Shown in pieces: positions 37,328 through 50,691 of a DNA stretch of 64,000 nt (positions are counted from its first letter, which is position 1; the number at the start of each line of letters is the position of its first letter). Source of the stretch: Siphonodentalium dalli (Eukaryota; Mollusca; Scaphopoda; Gadilida; Siphonodentaliidae). The stretch spans positions 66,479,897 to 66,543,896 of the forward strand of contig CP136063.1 in assembly GCA_032622095.1 (NCBI GenBank). The letters run 5' to 3'. The notes beneath the pieces were generated by a model. The model saw only the letters and a list, made by a program, of their open reading frames with translations, did not search any database and was not told where the DNA came from. The position numbers were made by a program, and so were the translations under genes.

Positions 37328-38164
37328 TAAGATGATAGAACAAATAAAAAAAACATGGCTGTTTAAGAACTATATGAAATTTGAACCATATGTAAACATT
37401 GCCCCCCCCCCCCCCCCACAAGGCTACAACTCTCATGATTAAACTAGGAATAAGTCCCCATAATTTAGATGATTGAGTGAGGCAATAAATTTGGATGAAA
37501 AGGATATATATATATGTGTAAGCTTGGCAAGGTAGATACAGAATCCGAATTACACTTTTTACAAGAATGCAATCATTGGAGCCTGGCCTGAGAGACAAGT
37601 TCTTGAGGGAAATTTAAAAATATACCCCAGTTTCAATTTAGCTTGACTCAATAGCTCATTGGCATGGCTGCTGTCATTTATTTACAATTTACATACATGA
37701 TTCAGACTAAAACTACTTGAGGAACTTTGATTGATTCAAAAACGATAATTGTGTTTGCTAACCTTGACCAGATAGCAACATTTATATGTTCACATTGATA
37801 TACATGTATTGCATTAATTTTAAGTTCATAGAAAGACCTCAAAACTTAAATGTATTTATGTTTTATTATATTTTAGTTTCTGGTGCATGTGACCCCTCAT
37901 TCTTCCCTCCTTACCAACAGAACATATAACATCCTAACTTAATCAAACTAACCATTTTACATGTATGGTAAAGCCTTTGACTGTGCCAATTCAGAAATAG
38001 TATGTTGTCTTAATTCACATGGAGACACTCTCATTTGGAGAGCAGTCAGGTGCCAGCTTAGCAGTTTAAAGTTCAGATAAATCACTTGCGGTATCCATGT
38101 ATTGGAGACAAATAGACTTTTACCATGGAAACAGCATAAAAACTGGGATGGCACCTGATACACC
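37328..38164. other. Non-coding stretch
   Basis: Contains a C run near 37402-37417. No gene is supported. Confidence 0.35.
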
Positions 38165-39598
38165 TGTATATAGTATAGTAGTGGAGCGGACGGAACCGAT
38201 TTCAGAAAGTTTATTCCATCGGGACCACACACAAGCTTGTGATACATCATTTTGAAGGTTATGACATTCCGCAGTGGGTAGGACCCGGTGTGAAATATAT
38301 AAATGATGCAAAAGATGATTTTTAGAGGATTAAGTGCCAAATTTCAGCAAAAATCCCTGTTTTTGTAAAATGCGTCAAAATGATAAACAAAAGTATAGAA
38401 ACGCGAACATTTTGCGCTAAAATATTGTAATATATATACCTCTAGATATTTACTATGATAGTGTTACGATTTCTCTGTTATATAGCAAGATTTTTTAGAT
38501 TTATTGTAATACATGTAATAGACAAAACAGTGCAATTTTTCAATTTGTTTGCCATACTTAATGGGCGATAGATCAATATTGGTTTGACCTAGCGGTATAT
38601 ATATCCGCATACGATAATATGCTGAATATGTCATTATATTTAACACGTGCTGTGTTATGTAAGATTAATTCAACCCTCACCCCAAAATTAAGCAAAAAGT
38701 CACTGTTTTAGGGAAATTCGGCACAACTGAATACAAAAGCACAGGTATTCGGGATATTTTTGTGCAAAGATATAGCAGTCTACATACTTATAAATACAAA
38801 GTATTGAAATGCCATGATTTCGTTGATAGATGTAAACAATTCTTTAATTTACTTGGAAAATAGACAAAAAATCAAAAAATTTCAGTTGTTTTGCCCTTCT
38901 TAATAGGCGATTATTCAATATTGTATTGAATGGAGATCCCGTATATAATCTAGAAACTTGTGGAATATATACCGCATATGATTGTAGGATAAAGATGTCA
39001 TTCTTTGTCATAGGTACTATGTGGTGGAAGATTGTGTCACCCCCACCCCAAAATGCAGACGAAATTTTTTTTAGAAAATTCGGTATGGCAGAATACAAAA
39101 GCACAAGAACTCTGATTATTTTGTGCTATTATATTGCAATCTACCCACTTCGATATATACCTTGTGATAACGCCATGGTATCATTTACAGATGGCAATAT
39201 TTCGAAGTGTTCTGGTGAAAGTAGACCGAAAATCGTGAAATTTAAACTTGTTTTACCCCTCTACATGGGTGATAATTCAGTTCCATTTTGAACAATGATC
39301 TAGGACAAACTCTCAAGAGTTGACGAGACACATAATGTAAATGAATGTTGTCGGATTTTATCATCTTCTGTCGCATTTGTTTGGTTACGTTATTGCACCC
39401 ATCACCCCAATAATACAATACATCGTAAAATGAGACAACCACGGAATATTCCTATATACATTTATGCATTATACACATACTTTATTAAGCTGAGGCGTTT
39501 GATAGTAACTCTTACTTGAGTTGAAGAAATTACATCATTGTATATGTTTGCTTCGTATAATATAGCTTCACAGTAACTGTTGTATAATATTATACTTA

Positions 39599-41095
39599 TT
39601 GGGAGGTTTAGTGATTGTTAATAGCCAGGCTCAGCCACACGTACATGTAACTTGTAACATGTGTTACCATTGCCAACGAAATCACCCGACTCACATGACC
39701 ATTCCGCCTATACGTACATCGTCAAACCGTTTAGACGTTTTGTGTCAAATGTGCAGCATTGCGAAATGTGTATCAGACAGGTGTCCAATCTTCATGTCAA
39801 TCGACGAACCTGTGCTTAGGGAACTTTTGTTGAATACTTCATCAGCGGTGACCAAACCGTTACTTTTCCGAAAAGGGTTGTTGGTACGACTTCCTTTAAA
39901 TATCGTGGGTGAGCAGTAATATTACTTTCTGGGGGTGGGGCTAACCCCTGGATGGTCGAATAGACCGATAGGTCTATTCCTTCACCCTTTATATTGAGCG
40001 TGTATTTAGGACAAAACAAAACAAAAATGAAAAAAGAAGCATTTTTAAACATCAAATAGGTTTTTCTTTTTCTTCTTCTTTGGATGCTGTTATTCTCCGG
40101 AAGATGGGGAGATTTGGGTTGTTTTTCTAGTTCTTGTCGTTTTTCTTCCTCCCATACTCGTGTGTGTTCTTTGGCTATTGCAGCTGTTTCATCATCTTCG
40201 GCAAGCCCAGGCGGTGTCGTTGCCATGGGGGTGAAGACTCTGGTCCTTATATATGTCGGCGTCTTCATGGCGGTGTGGTGTCCTCCACCATCTGTGATGG
40301 AGCTGGTGGTGACTCCATCAGTACCACAAAGTCAGCGGCAGGGACGTCCGGGATGATGTCGGCGTCCCTATCTCCTCTGGCCTCGATGTCGGCAGCAGGG
40401 ACCTCTGGCGTCCCTGTTTCCGCTGGTGGTACTAGTTGTAACATCGGTGACGACATCGACGATGGGCTGGTGATCTTTTCCCAAGGCCATGTGGGGGGGG
40501 GGGGGGGGGGGGGGGGGGGGCTGGGCGTCTCTCAGCTCCCTGTTTCCACCTGGCGCTCCTGTCAGCGTCCCTGCGTCTTCGAGTTCTTTTTCTTTATCTT
40601 GGTCTTTGTGGTGGCAGTGAAGGCCCCAGACTGGTGGACTCCAGTCTGTCTCCCCCAAGTCACGGCCGGTAGAGGGTTCTACCGGAGTGACCTGGTAGTG
40701 CAGCACCACCTCCAATCATCCCGAGTTAGCATGGAGACTCCAGCTAACACAATGGGATGATTGGTAAGCGCCCAGAACGTGCACGACCTAAGTCCATAGT
40801 CCAGCCAGGCCTGACAAAAAACTCATGGTCACTCAACATCGTGGGTCGTCTGCATCATGGAACCTTACTTGTTTCCTCGCGATTGTTTTTCCCGACATTT
40901 TTCGTCGCTTATGTGCAAATGTAAGATGTTCTATAGTGAGCAGCCAATGTGTCTACGCGGAAAAATGATATTTCAATTGAAGCGAAGTTATAGACGGTCA
41001 CATGTACTGTGGATAGCTTGTGTCTACCACCGGATTATAGTTTACACGTCCTGTTACAAGTTGGGCCGATGTATCAAAACTTGTAGCTTTTAACA
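39599..41095. other. Insertion-like block in the foldback left arm
   Basis: A GC-richer segment without a counterpart in the right arm. It has a G run at about 40493-40520 and minus-strand protein-like pieces containing KEHTRVWEEEKRQELEKQPK (near 40150) and TPVEPSTGRDLGETDWSPPV (near 40670). These are split between frames across the G run. They could be a retroelement or gene remnant, but I cannot place the family. No terminal repeats were found. Confidence 0.3.
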
Positions 41096-43842
41096 TTATG
41101 TTTCTCGTCAAGTGCATATATCTATAGCAATACTAGAATAACACACGTTACAAGTTACATGTACATGTGGTTGAACCTGGATATTATGTGTAAAGTGATT
41201 GAACATGCAGTGAAATATAATAACGTAAAACTGCCAACACAGCGAAAGATAACTTATGGCAGTCATACATAGTAATGCATTGCGCTAAAAACCACTAGGT
41301 TCCTGTTTCCACCAAAACAGAGACAGTCTATATTTTAGTGTGATTTCGGGAAATGGAAATTTCAACATATCTATTGCTATGGCACTATGGTGTGTTTTTG
41401 AAATTAAATTGGTGTTTAAAATATAAATATGGCAGCCAAAATGGTACCAAAACATTTGCACATCCCCTGTGGTGTTCTTGCTATTTGGAAAATATGGCTG
41501 TCTGTGAATCACTAACGCATTAGGTTAGTTCCTTATCTGTTGTAATGTTTGAAAAATATGACATGATGTATGCCAGAGTCTGGCTTTGCAAAGAGATTGG
41601 AAGGAGCCGTGGTTCACGAATTGATAAAGATATAATTTGCAATAGTTCTATAAAATGGAGAATGCTATCATCTAACTGAATGTGGGGATGTTGTGAAGAT
41701 GGTCAACAAGAATCCATAACATGATCCCAATGTGATTGCCAGTTTGTTTGCCGAAACACATCGATATATGATCTCATATACATTTGTCTGGGTAAAATGA
41801 CTGTGTGTCAGGAATATTAGAGAATTATATCTTATGAAACCTGAAGATCACTGCATGATTAGGATCCTGGTCATTTTTTCGAAGGAACTAAGTGTAAACA
41901 GTAAAACTATAAATGTGTTGTTTCGCTATAATATGACTTCTGCATATTATGCACATTTGTATTAAGTTAAGCGAAAGCACAACTTTACAACAAAACTACC
42001 ATACCTGCACAATTTGCACCTAGATTTTCGAAGTTGGCTTGTTGTGTTGTTTGGAAGTCAATCTGCTGACATTCTTATTGTTGAAGTGAATACATCATAT
42101 CAAACTATTTTTGGTTCATCTTGAATCCAACCGCCGACAAGCAACTACCAAACATATCCTGATACATGTGAACTACTGCCAATGGTTCTATTTTTGGTAC
42201 CGTGTTGGTGGCCATCTTTAGTTGCAACACCAATTTTAGTTCAACAAACATACAACTGCGCCAATGCCATCATAATTACAGCCATAGATATGCTGAGATT
42301 TTCATATTTTTTTAAATCACACTCAAAGTAAAATGCCTATTCAGCAATTGGGTTGTTGTCTGTCATTTTGATGGTAACAGGAACCGGGGTGGTATTTAGC
42401 GCAATGCATTACCATGCATGTATAGGGTAAGTTATCATTTGCTGTGTTGGCACTTGACAGCTTACGCATAATGAATTACTGCACGTATGAATTACGAATA
42501 GGGTGCTGCCGGTACATCACTATAATATGTGTTCTTTCTAACAATTTTCGATTTTCAATATCTGTAGTTACGATTACGGATTCGAGAAAAAAAATATATG
42601 GGCACATCACTAGAATATGTGTTCTTTATAACAGTTGTCGATTTTCAATATCTGTAGTTACGATTACGGATTTGAGAAACCAAGTATATGGGCACGCGAG
42701 CTTTGCGTGCATTCATCTAGTGTACAACTGACTATATTTGACATGTAAACAACACAATTAAATACATAACTATATAAGCACAATGCTGCGTGTGGCAAGA
42801 AGATTGAATGCAATGAACGGCACTATTTTCTCCCAAATGGACTCGTAGTCGTCAATTCTGTGAAAATATGTTTAGACCGTTCGAAACACATACGACTACA
42901 CTATAAGCTACTCGTAATTCTTATATGTATAGTAGTTCATTATACGAATGGTGTCCATTGTCCGTATTTATATTTCGCTGCACATTTGATAACTTTACAC
43001 ATAATAACCATCAAGATATTTCAATTTGTTTTGATGGCAGCTACATATGCGTTTATAAATTTTTGTATTTATTGTTATTTTTTAAGATTCGCCTTTGTTC
43101 GTATTTCGTGGTAATTATGCGAAACCTCTCTTTACATATATAATCCTATACATGTGAAGCTATCATGCGAAGCTAACATATGCAATGCTGCATTTTCTTC
43201 AACTCAAATAACTTTTCATTGTCTCACCTTGAGAAGGTATATATGTATACTGCTTGGATGTATATATATAGTCATATTCCGTGTATTCGTCTCATCTTGC
43301 GGTTTACTATTTTATTGCATGGGGTAAGGGGTACATAAATGTAACCAAACACAGCAACTACGACAGTGGATGATAATACGCATCAACAGTCATATAAATA
43401 TAATATATGTCTTGACAACTGTTGAAATCTTTCCATAGATCCTTGTTCAAAGACAAAAATAAATTATCACCCATATATATAGAGCAGAGGGGCAAAAACG
43501 TTTAAAATGTATGATTTTTCGGTCTACTTTCACCATGAATCTCAGAAATCTTGGCATATATATCAACAAAATCTTCAAATTGGGTATATATCTAGGAGTA
43601 AGTGTGTACAATACTATATATCATAGCGCAGAATAATCCCAGTTCTTCCGTCCTGCCGAATGTTCTAAAACCTGACTTATTGCTGATTTATTTGGTTAGG
43701 GGTGACACAATCTTACACAATACAACACCTATCCCAAAGGATGACATAATTGGCCTATGAGCATATGCCGTGTACAATTTCACAAATGTCCAGGGTATTT
43801 CTGAGATCCCTCGTCAAAGCAATATTGAATTATCACCCATTA

Positions 43843-44858
43843 GGCCAAACTTTTTTATTTTAATGCTTTACGGATCCGCCGACCCTGTTTTCTGTGGCCT
43901 GACAAGGAAATAAAAATCAAATATAATTTTTATTTTTATTTTCACAGCCGACAGCTGTTTCTGCTTATCAGTAACAAATTATCTAACCACATTTCACTGA
44001 TTAAAGATGCCTAGGACACACCAACTTTAGATATCCGTGGCTTTAATTACTTTTAACTACATCCAAGATGAAAACTGAGAAGTTTATATGTGTCAGCCAC
44101 CAAGATACCTGTATGCTTTTTATAAATCTTGACATCTCTTTAAAACTTTAAATGGCCTTTAGAATACATTTTGTATTCCTGGGAATTTATGGTGATCTTT
44201 ATGACTGAAGACCAATAACAATCCACAAGGTTTCTTAGATAGGAATGATAAACTAATGAGTATGTGGGTTTGCTCAAGTTACACATTCACTTTTTATCAC
44301 TACCACTAATCTCACCATTCCCATGTGAGTATTAACCCACTCTATACTAAATACTTATTGACCAGACAAGTAGATTCCTTAGGAAATGTTCAGATAATAA
44401 GTTCAACAAGTTCTAAACTTATTATCTGAACATTTACCACCAACTAATGGGAATCCTTCTGCAAATATATTATCTGTCGGCTACTTATTTTTCCATGACA
44501 TCCATCCAGATGAATAATGGACATTTTCAATGTATACATTATAACTGAATGGGGGGGTCCATTTATTCAATAATGTTGAACAAAAACAAACTCTTTATTT
44601 CTGGATTTTTTCAATATTATTCAATAATCTGAGCTATGTTTCAAATAATAGTGCTGGATTTGAATTTTGTGATATACATCCAAAAAGTGTTCTCTATAAA
44701 TGACTGACAGAGAATTATAAAGACACAGTTACCACCTTAGCGAATGTCCAAAAAAAAAAAAATGATTCAAGCATTTTTATTTTTATTTTTTTTCCGACCG
44801 ACCCTACCAAAACAAAGTTAAAAAAATCCGTAAAGCAGAAAAATAAAAAAGTTTGGCC
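43843..44858. mobile_element. Harbinger-like non-autonomous element
   Basis: The termini are GGCCAAACTTTTTTATTTT and its complement, and TTA is duplicated at 43840-43842 and 44859-44861. A 3-bp TWA duplication with GGCC ends is typical of PIF/Harbinger. Subterminal CCGACC and CCGTAAAGC sequences are also inverted. It interrupts the right arm of the giant foldback. The hairpin at 44389-44437 lies inside. Length is 1,016 bp with no transposase. Confidence 0.75.
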
Positions 44859-45595
44859 TTAAGAGGGAAAAACAATTGAAAATTTACATTTGTTTTTGTC
44901 TATTTTCACAATAAATCTCAGACATTTTGCCATCTATCAACGAAATCATGTCGTTACCATACTTGGTATCTATAAGTATGTAGACTGCTATAGCTTAGCA
45001 GGAAAATATTCCAAATTCTCTGATTTTTTGTTTCGTTCTGCCGAATTTCCCCAAAACAGTGACTTTTTGCAGAATTTATGGTGAGGGGTGAAACAATCTT
45101 ACATAACACATCACTTATTGAATAGGTTGACACAAACAGCATGTTGTCATATGCGGAATATATCTCCGCAATTTTCTACACTATATTGAAGATCGCAAGT
45201 CAATTCAATATTGAACTATTGCTGATTAAGTGGGCCAAACAAATTGAAAATTTGCGTTTTTTGGTCTATTTTTACAATAAATCTCAGAAATCTTGATAAC
45301 TTTCAATGAAATCGAGCACTATCATATTAGAAATATAGAAGTATGTAGAATTACAATATCTTGGCGTAAAAAAAAAATCGTGTTTCTCTACAGTTGTGTC
45401 GCTCTTAGCTACATTTATAAAAAATAGCGATTTTTGCTGATTTTTGTCGCTTAAACATCTCAAAATCATCTTTTGCATCACTTGTATATTTCATCAAAAT
45501 GATGTATCACAAGCCCGTGTGTTGTGCCGATGGACTAAACTCCTACTTCTAGTGCGCTTTTTTAGTTTGTCCGCTCTACTATAGAGTATGTGACT

Positions 45596-46398
45596 GTTTG
45601 ATTAAAACAACACATATTCCAAATGATAACAATTTGTATATATACATCCAATAAACTAATAGCACATATCATTGCATTTAAAAATCCACTAAACCAATGG
45701 ATATATTCCTACATTTGATATTTTTTATGAATTAATTGAGATAATTAACACATAATTATGCATTGTGTAGGAGAAAGGATGGGGATTAAATTTTACAAAC
45801 TAATTATTATATTTTGTGCAAATCAAACTCAATCATGTTAACTTTATTTTCTACTATGTTTTAATTATTGCAAATTGATCTGCCCTACAAGGCCTCTTAA
45901 TTGAAAATAAACAATATCCTATCATATGGCCATGGTATCATGTATCTGTGGAGACAATTTATACAGTTTTACTTTAGAGCTGAGTGTTTTTATCTCTCCT
46001 ATACTGTCTCTGATCCAGCAACAATCCTGATATATATATATAGCTTGGCACATATGGCCACACTGGCAGGTCACTGACCCTGTTGGTACATCATAAAATG
46101 TGTATAAAGGAGAAATAACAGTCATTAAACTCTCATAGAAAATAGCTGGTGCCTGACTAATTATGACAGAAGGCACCAAGTTATGTTAGTTAAGTTTAGA
46201 ACTTTATTAATGATGATTCAAATCAATGGCCAAGCATATATTACAATTTATCTTACTTTTTTCTAATTGTTTGCATTACATGTATATAATAATATATAGA
46301 GGATCTCTAATGAGTCACAATTCTATAAGAAATTTATTAACCAGAGTGCACAAAATTTGATGCGAAGCCAAGCTTTAGCGATTCAATGGCTCTAATCA
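45596..46398. other. AT-rich non-coding stretch
   Basis: No exon or element boundary is supported. Confidence 0.35.
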
Positions 46399-46406
46399 AA
46401 TATAGT

Positions 46407-46779
46407 CAGGGGTGCCGGAAGAGGGGGGCAGAGGGGGCAGCTGACCCCCCTGCCCTTGACCAAGGGGGGCGAGCGGGGGCAGGACTTGCCCTTTTTCTGG
46501 AGACAGAAAATGCTTTTTGTGTGTTTAATCTCGTGTTTTTATAGCAAAATGTGACTTTTTTTGTCCAAATACCACCAATTTCACAAGGAATATTAATTTT
46601 TTGTCAATTTTATCACAAAACGGCCATAAAAACCGACAAATACCATTAAAATAGGGATTTTTGCCACAATGATTTATGGTTATTTTCCCGAGTTTGCGGA
46701 GAAAATGCCCTTTTTTGCGGAAAAGTGCCCTTTTTGTAGGCTCTGCCCCCCCTGCCCTTGGATGCTTCCGGCGCCCCTG
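46407..46779. mobile_element. Short hAT MITE with GC-rich ends
   Basis: The inverted termini are CAGGGGTGCCGGAAG and CTTCCGGCGCCCCTG, with a perfect 8-bp duplication AATATAGT (46399-46406, 46780-46787). At 373 bp it is the smallest hAT derivative here. The ends are GC-rich (GGGGGCAG repeats) and the centre is AT-rich. Confidence 0.93.
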
Positions 46780-46787
46780 AATATAGT

Positions 46788-47869
46788 GGCCGAGGTTAAT
46801 AAATTCTGTATAGAATTGAGATGAATTTGAGATCCATGTTGTCACTTAATCAAGGAAAATGATATTGATATGGCTGGGGTTAAAAAAAATAATATTGATT
46901 TCCTTATCAAAACCAAAGAAGTAAAGACACCTTCAAGAAAAAATAGTTCCATATTAAATTGTCTTATTCATGTTGACAAAAACCACCCTTGTCGCCCATG
47001 TTTATCTCAAAGTCAGTACAGTACATATTTTAACTCAACACAAATTGAATATCATAATTATATTCTGATCAACATAGCGCAATGATATCGATGTCAATGC
47101 CAAATATTTGTTACTAAGCTCTATGTACATGCCAATAATAAACGTGCGTCTTACTAAAAAAATATGAGGCCAGAATTAGGGGCTAATTATGTGACAAAAC
47201 CTTATTATATATAAATTTGTATTGTCCAATACAATGAAGAATATAGAATACAGGGATACAAACTGACAATTTCTATTTGATAATTCTCTCTGGATTTAGA
47301 TTTAGTCATGCAAAAATTTCAATTTAGCACTACAAGGTTTAAAAGTGTTTATATTTTGCATTAATATGTTTAATGACATATCATGTACTTATACCATTGA
47401 AAAAAAAAACAATCAGTTAGTATACAAACACTATCGCCATTGGAAGAATGTAGCAATGAACTAAGATTGTCGAAAGTTCCAACCACATCGACTATAATAT
47501 TTCAGCGAACACAATGTTTGAACTACACACAAATGTAAATATTTACTACTTTATTCGGGACGCTTTATTCGGCATAAACATTACAACTATAATTGCGCCA
47601 ATACTAGTCACTTTGTATAATTCGTTTATAGCAATGAAGCTGTTTTCTGACTATTTGGTTATCAAATATATGAAATAACTTATTTTGTCATGATTATATT
47701 TTATTCCGTTCGGAACACCTCAGTTGAGTGTTTCACATCACTTTAATATAGGGATTAATCCATTATTATGCCAGTGCTGTATGTCATTTCTACCATATGG
47801 CCAATACCATGAAATCTGACTTAGACTTTATATTCTTGAGATTTATTCTGACCGGAATCCGACCAGAAT
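46788..47869. other. Non-coding stretch
   Basis: No gene is supported. Scattered short open frames lack domains. Confidence 0.35.
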
Positions 47870-48250
47870 CCTCTAAGTCATTTTCTACCCTATTCTACCA
47901 TATTCTTATGTGAGAAATCTGACTTAGAATTATTTGTGAGATATTCTGATAAAAATGCAGCCAGAATACTCTAAGTCAGATTTCTACCCTATTCTACCAT
48001 AAACTCGTGTGAGAAATCTGGACTTAGAATTATTTGAGATATTCTGATAAAAATGCAGCCAGAATCCTCTAAGTCAGTTTTCTACCCTATTCTACCATAA
48101 ACTCATGTGTGAAATTTCTCCTGAGAAATATTTCTCATGTTAAATTTAAGGTAGAAATTTATTTCTCAGGAGAACTACCTTATTTCTCACCCAGCAGTCT
48201 AATTTAAATACATTTCTCCTGAGAAACTACTGTGATTCCTCCTGAGAACT
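47870..48250. repeat. Direct repeats related to the 19.4-kb array
   Basis: Three copies of a block of about 95 bp containing CCTCTAAGTCAG, TTCTACCCTATTCTACCAT and GTGAGAAATCTG, followed by TTTCTCCTGAGAAATATTTC-type sequence. The orientation is opposite to that of 19425-19680. Confidence 0.7.
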
Positions 48251-48752
48251 ACTGTGATCACATGTGGAGTTTTTGTACGGGACGTCAACGTTATACACTC
48301 AAAACCAAAATAAAGGTTATCGACATTAACATTTTTAAACTGCATTTTCTTCACATTTTACAGTATAAACAGTTTAGGAGCGATAACTCTAAATATTCAA
48401 ACACGTGCTTTTTCATATGTTTTAGCAGAAATACATCGTCATGTCTTTTGTCATTACTGTTAATTAATTACACTCACTGGCTTTTGTTCAATTAGTCGCT
48501 ATTGTAACATCCTCTATGTGGACAACGGGTCACGAATAAAGCGACGGGTTTATTATTATCCTAATCGGATTAAGTCTGAACATTGATATAAACTATAGTA
48601 TAGACTATAGATACGGGATTTACCGATAACCCGGCCACACTGCTTTAATACAAATAGTGTCATTTATGGGAACAAGACTGGAAGCGTTATTATAATATTT
48701 TAATATTCACATTTAATTGAAAAATTACTTTCTCAAAGTAACTTATACTTAC

Positions 48753-48870
48753 CTTTACTTAATCTGGAAGCCGGGTATATTTCCCGATACTCGACGTTAG
48801 ATCGGCTTTCATATATTTCATCAGTTTTACTGTCCCAATTTCTTTGGATTTTTGGTTTGCAAAGGGCCAT
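48753..48870 (-). CDS. Candidate initial coding exon, unknown gene
   Basis: On the minus strand, ATG at 48870 opens a frame of 39 codons (MALCKPKIQRNWDSK, then ESRSNVEYREIYPASRLSK). It ends at a strong donor, AAAG then GTAAGT. The only reasons to propose it are the donor quality and uninterrupted frame. No homologue is recognised, and no downstream exon was matched. It lies about 100 bp below the duplicated PABP exon and could instead be an internal or chance exon. Confidence 0.25.
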
Positions 48871-48975
48871 ATCCGAGTTTAAGCCCACTGGGCCTAAACC
48901 CGGGTCAGTACGGTAGGTGTATGTAAATATATGTGAATTAACATTGTGACACTATGGGTCATGTTTGAGCCTTAC

Positions 48976-49059
48976 GTGATGCTTCTTATGAACTTCTTGT
49001 ACCTCCCTCTCCTTGGATTGATGAGCCTGTAACACAGCGGTAGCTTCGAATTCCTCAAC
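48976..49059 (-). CDS. Duplicated PABP post-MLLE exon, diverged copy
   Basis: This 84-nt, 28-codon exon (phase 0 at both ends) has acceptor TTTCTTCGCAG and donor CAC then GTAAGG. It encodes VEEFEATAVLQAHQSKERE followed by VQEVHKKHH. It is clearly paralogous to the exon at 60273-60350, with two extra codons (FE region) and several substitutions. The intron start GTAAGGCTCAAACATGACCC is also shared. VLQAHQ is closer to typical PABP tails than the 60-kb copy. No second MLLE exon was found nearby, so it could be an alternative exon of one gene or the tail of a broken duplicate. Confidence 0.7.
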
Positions 49060-49679
49060 CTGCGAAGAAATGAAAATCATTAACATTCATGTGTTTCCCG
49101 TAACGGACCCAAATAAAATTAGGGGCGGGTGGTACAGGCTTTTGATTTTATTTTATTTTTCCATTTCTATTCTTTTTACAATTTTATTTTACATTAACAA
49201 CATGCCGAATGAGAACTGGACCCATTTTATGACCCAAATTGTTGCTGGAAGACAACATAATTAACAGGCAAAGCATGTTGACAGTTTTGTTAATAATAGA
49301 ACTGGCACCATCTTGGGTCAAAGATACGATTTCAAAACTATATAGGCTTTGTAACAACAGCTATTAAAAGCATGCATTCGAACATTTGTGCATATAGGAA
49401 ATACAGTCATGTAATGCTTTTTAAGCGACAGCTTGGTCTCCCCACGAGGACTACAGCAATGGACACAAGTGTAACTCCGGCAATATATGAGATTAAATAC
49501 GACAGGTGATTTTTTGGGCTGACTTTTTGTACAGTGTCATCCACCTTCCCAAGCCCACACACCATGAGTTTGCCATTTCTTACATTTCAGTTTGCGAGGT
49601 TGAATGAAATATGGTGTGTTTCTTAGTTACCCTTTATTTCATTAAATCTATGCTTTCAAATGTTATTTCAATTAGTAAA

Positions 49680-49900
49680 ACACTTGCCCATGTTTTATAT
49701 TGAATTTCGGGAAAAAATTATGGCTCCCATCTAGAGGTCACCCCAAAGATCCATATGAAGTTTTGTGATGATCGGATGACGAATGTGGCCTGAAGGGTAA
49801 GCCAAAGGAAACTGTTGATGGACAGACAGACAGATGGATGGATGGATGCTAACCCATGGCAATAGCTCAAACTTGACAAGTCAAGCACTTATTGCATGCT
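49680..49900. repeat. SINE-like repeat with GATG microsatellite
   Basis: The sequence ends GATGGACAGACAGACAGATG, then (GATG)n, then CATGGCAATAGCTCAAAC. This tail layout is common in molluscan interspersed repeats. Class and boundaries are tentative. Confidence 0.35.
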
Positions 49901-50066
49901 GGCCTTTTGGTGGCGGAATACCTGAGGTCCAATTTTTTTAAATAATTGACTACTCAAAGATGTCATAAACCTGCTATGAATGTAGGACCTGTTGATGTGG
50001 ATAAATCTTAAATACTGAATGAAGGGAACTGCTTGTCAATGATAATTTAATAAAGAAAGGATTAAT

Positions 50067-50250
50067 AGTCCAGGCACATTAGGTTTCACTAGGGAAAAAA
50101 ATCGGAGAAAGCTGATTTTTTCAGGGAATGTCGAGTACATGTCACTGAACGATTAGACAAAAGTCCCCTAAAATCCGAGTTGAGCTTTTTTTTCTACAGC
50201 CTTTTTTCGAAAACGCGTTTGAAAAAAAAAAAAAAAAATCGCACGAACTT
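50067..50250. repeat. Terminal inverted repeat, 3' side of the Academ-like element
   Basis: It begins AGTCCAGGCACATTAG and contains AATCGGAGAAAGCTGATTTT and AATCCGAGTTGAGC, each found inverted at the other end. It is imperfect, with length-variable poly-A/T blocks. Confidence 0.8.
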
Positions 50251-50691
50251 TGTAACCACGAATTGATCCAACTGTATTTTTTGTTTACGCGTATTTCGAG
50301 CTACATAATGTCTAATATACATTTACCTAGAGGAAAATGTGCATTCTGTGACAATTTCTGCGAAAAATTATTGAAAATTCACAAAAAAGTATCGGATTTA
50401 CGCAAAAAATTACGATTTTCCTAACGGATTTGCCCAAAGGGTCGTAGTACAGAACGGGATGTTAGTTGGACAGACGATAAAAAATCCACCACCATTTGAA
50501 GACTTTTATCATTGCTTACAAAATAGACATTATGGAAGACCCCCTCTGCTTCTGGCCGAGTTCCCCTTTTGGCATAAAATTCGTCAGCATGAGAACTCAA
50601 CTATTTTCGATGTACAAATCAATCAACATGGATTAAGTTACATTGACTATTATCAACGCTATATACAGAAATGACATGACCTATATACATA

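Larger units (their letters stand above)
38165..45595. repeat. Giant foldback of about 7.4 kb, diverged arms
   Basis: The left arm (about 38165-39500, continuing at 41100-41400) is inverted relative to the right arm (about 42350-43840 and 44862-45595). Matched anchors are GCTTGTGATACATCATTTTG near 38230 with its complement near 45505, GCAAAAGATGATTTT near 38310 with its complement near 45465, and TGCATTGCGCTAAA near 41280 with its complement near 42395. Subrepeats of about 300 bp containing CAAAATCTCAGAAATCTTG-like or AATTTCCCCAAAACAG segments occur two or three times in each arm. The left arm is interrupted by about 1.5 kb (39.6-41.1 kb), the right arm by the Harbinger-like element. Confidence 0.7.

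Noticed and set aside
38844-39291. Opposed open frames of 86 and 121 codons
   Set aside because: They lie in diverged subrepeats of the giant foldback and are not maintained in the other subrepeats.
46525-46845. Minus-strand open frame of 106 codons
   Set aside because: It runs across the boundary of the 373-bp hAT MITE into flanking sequence and has no homology.
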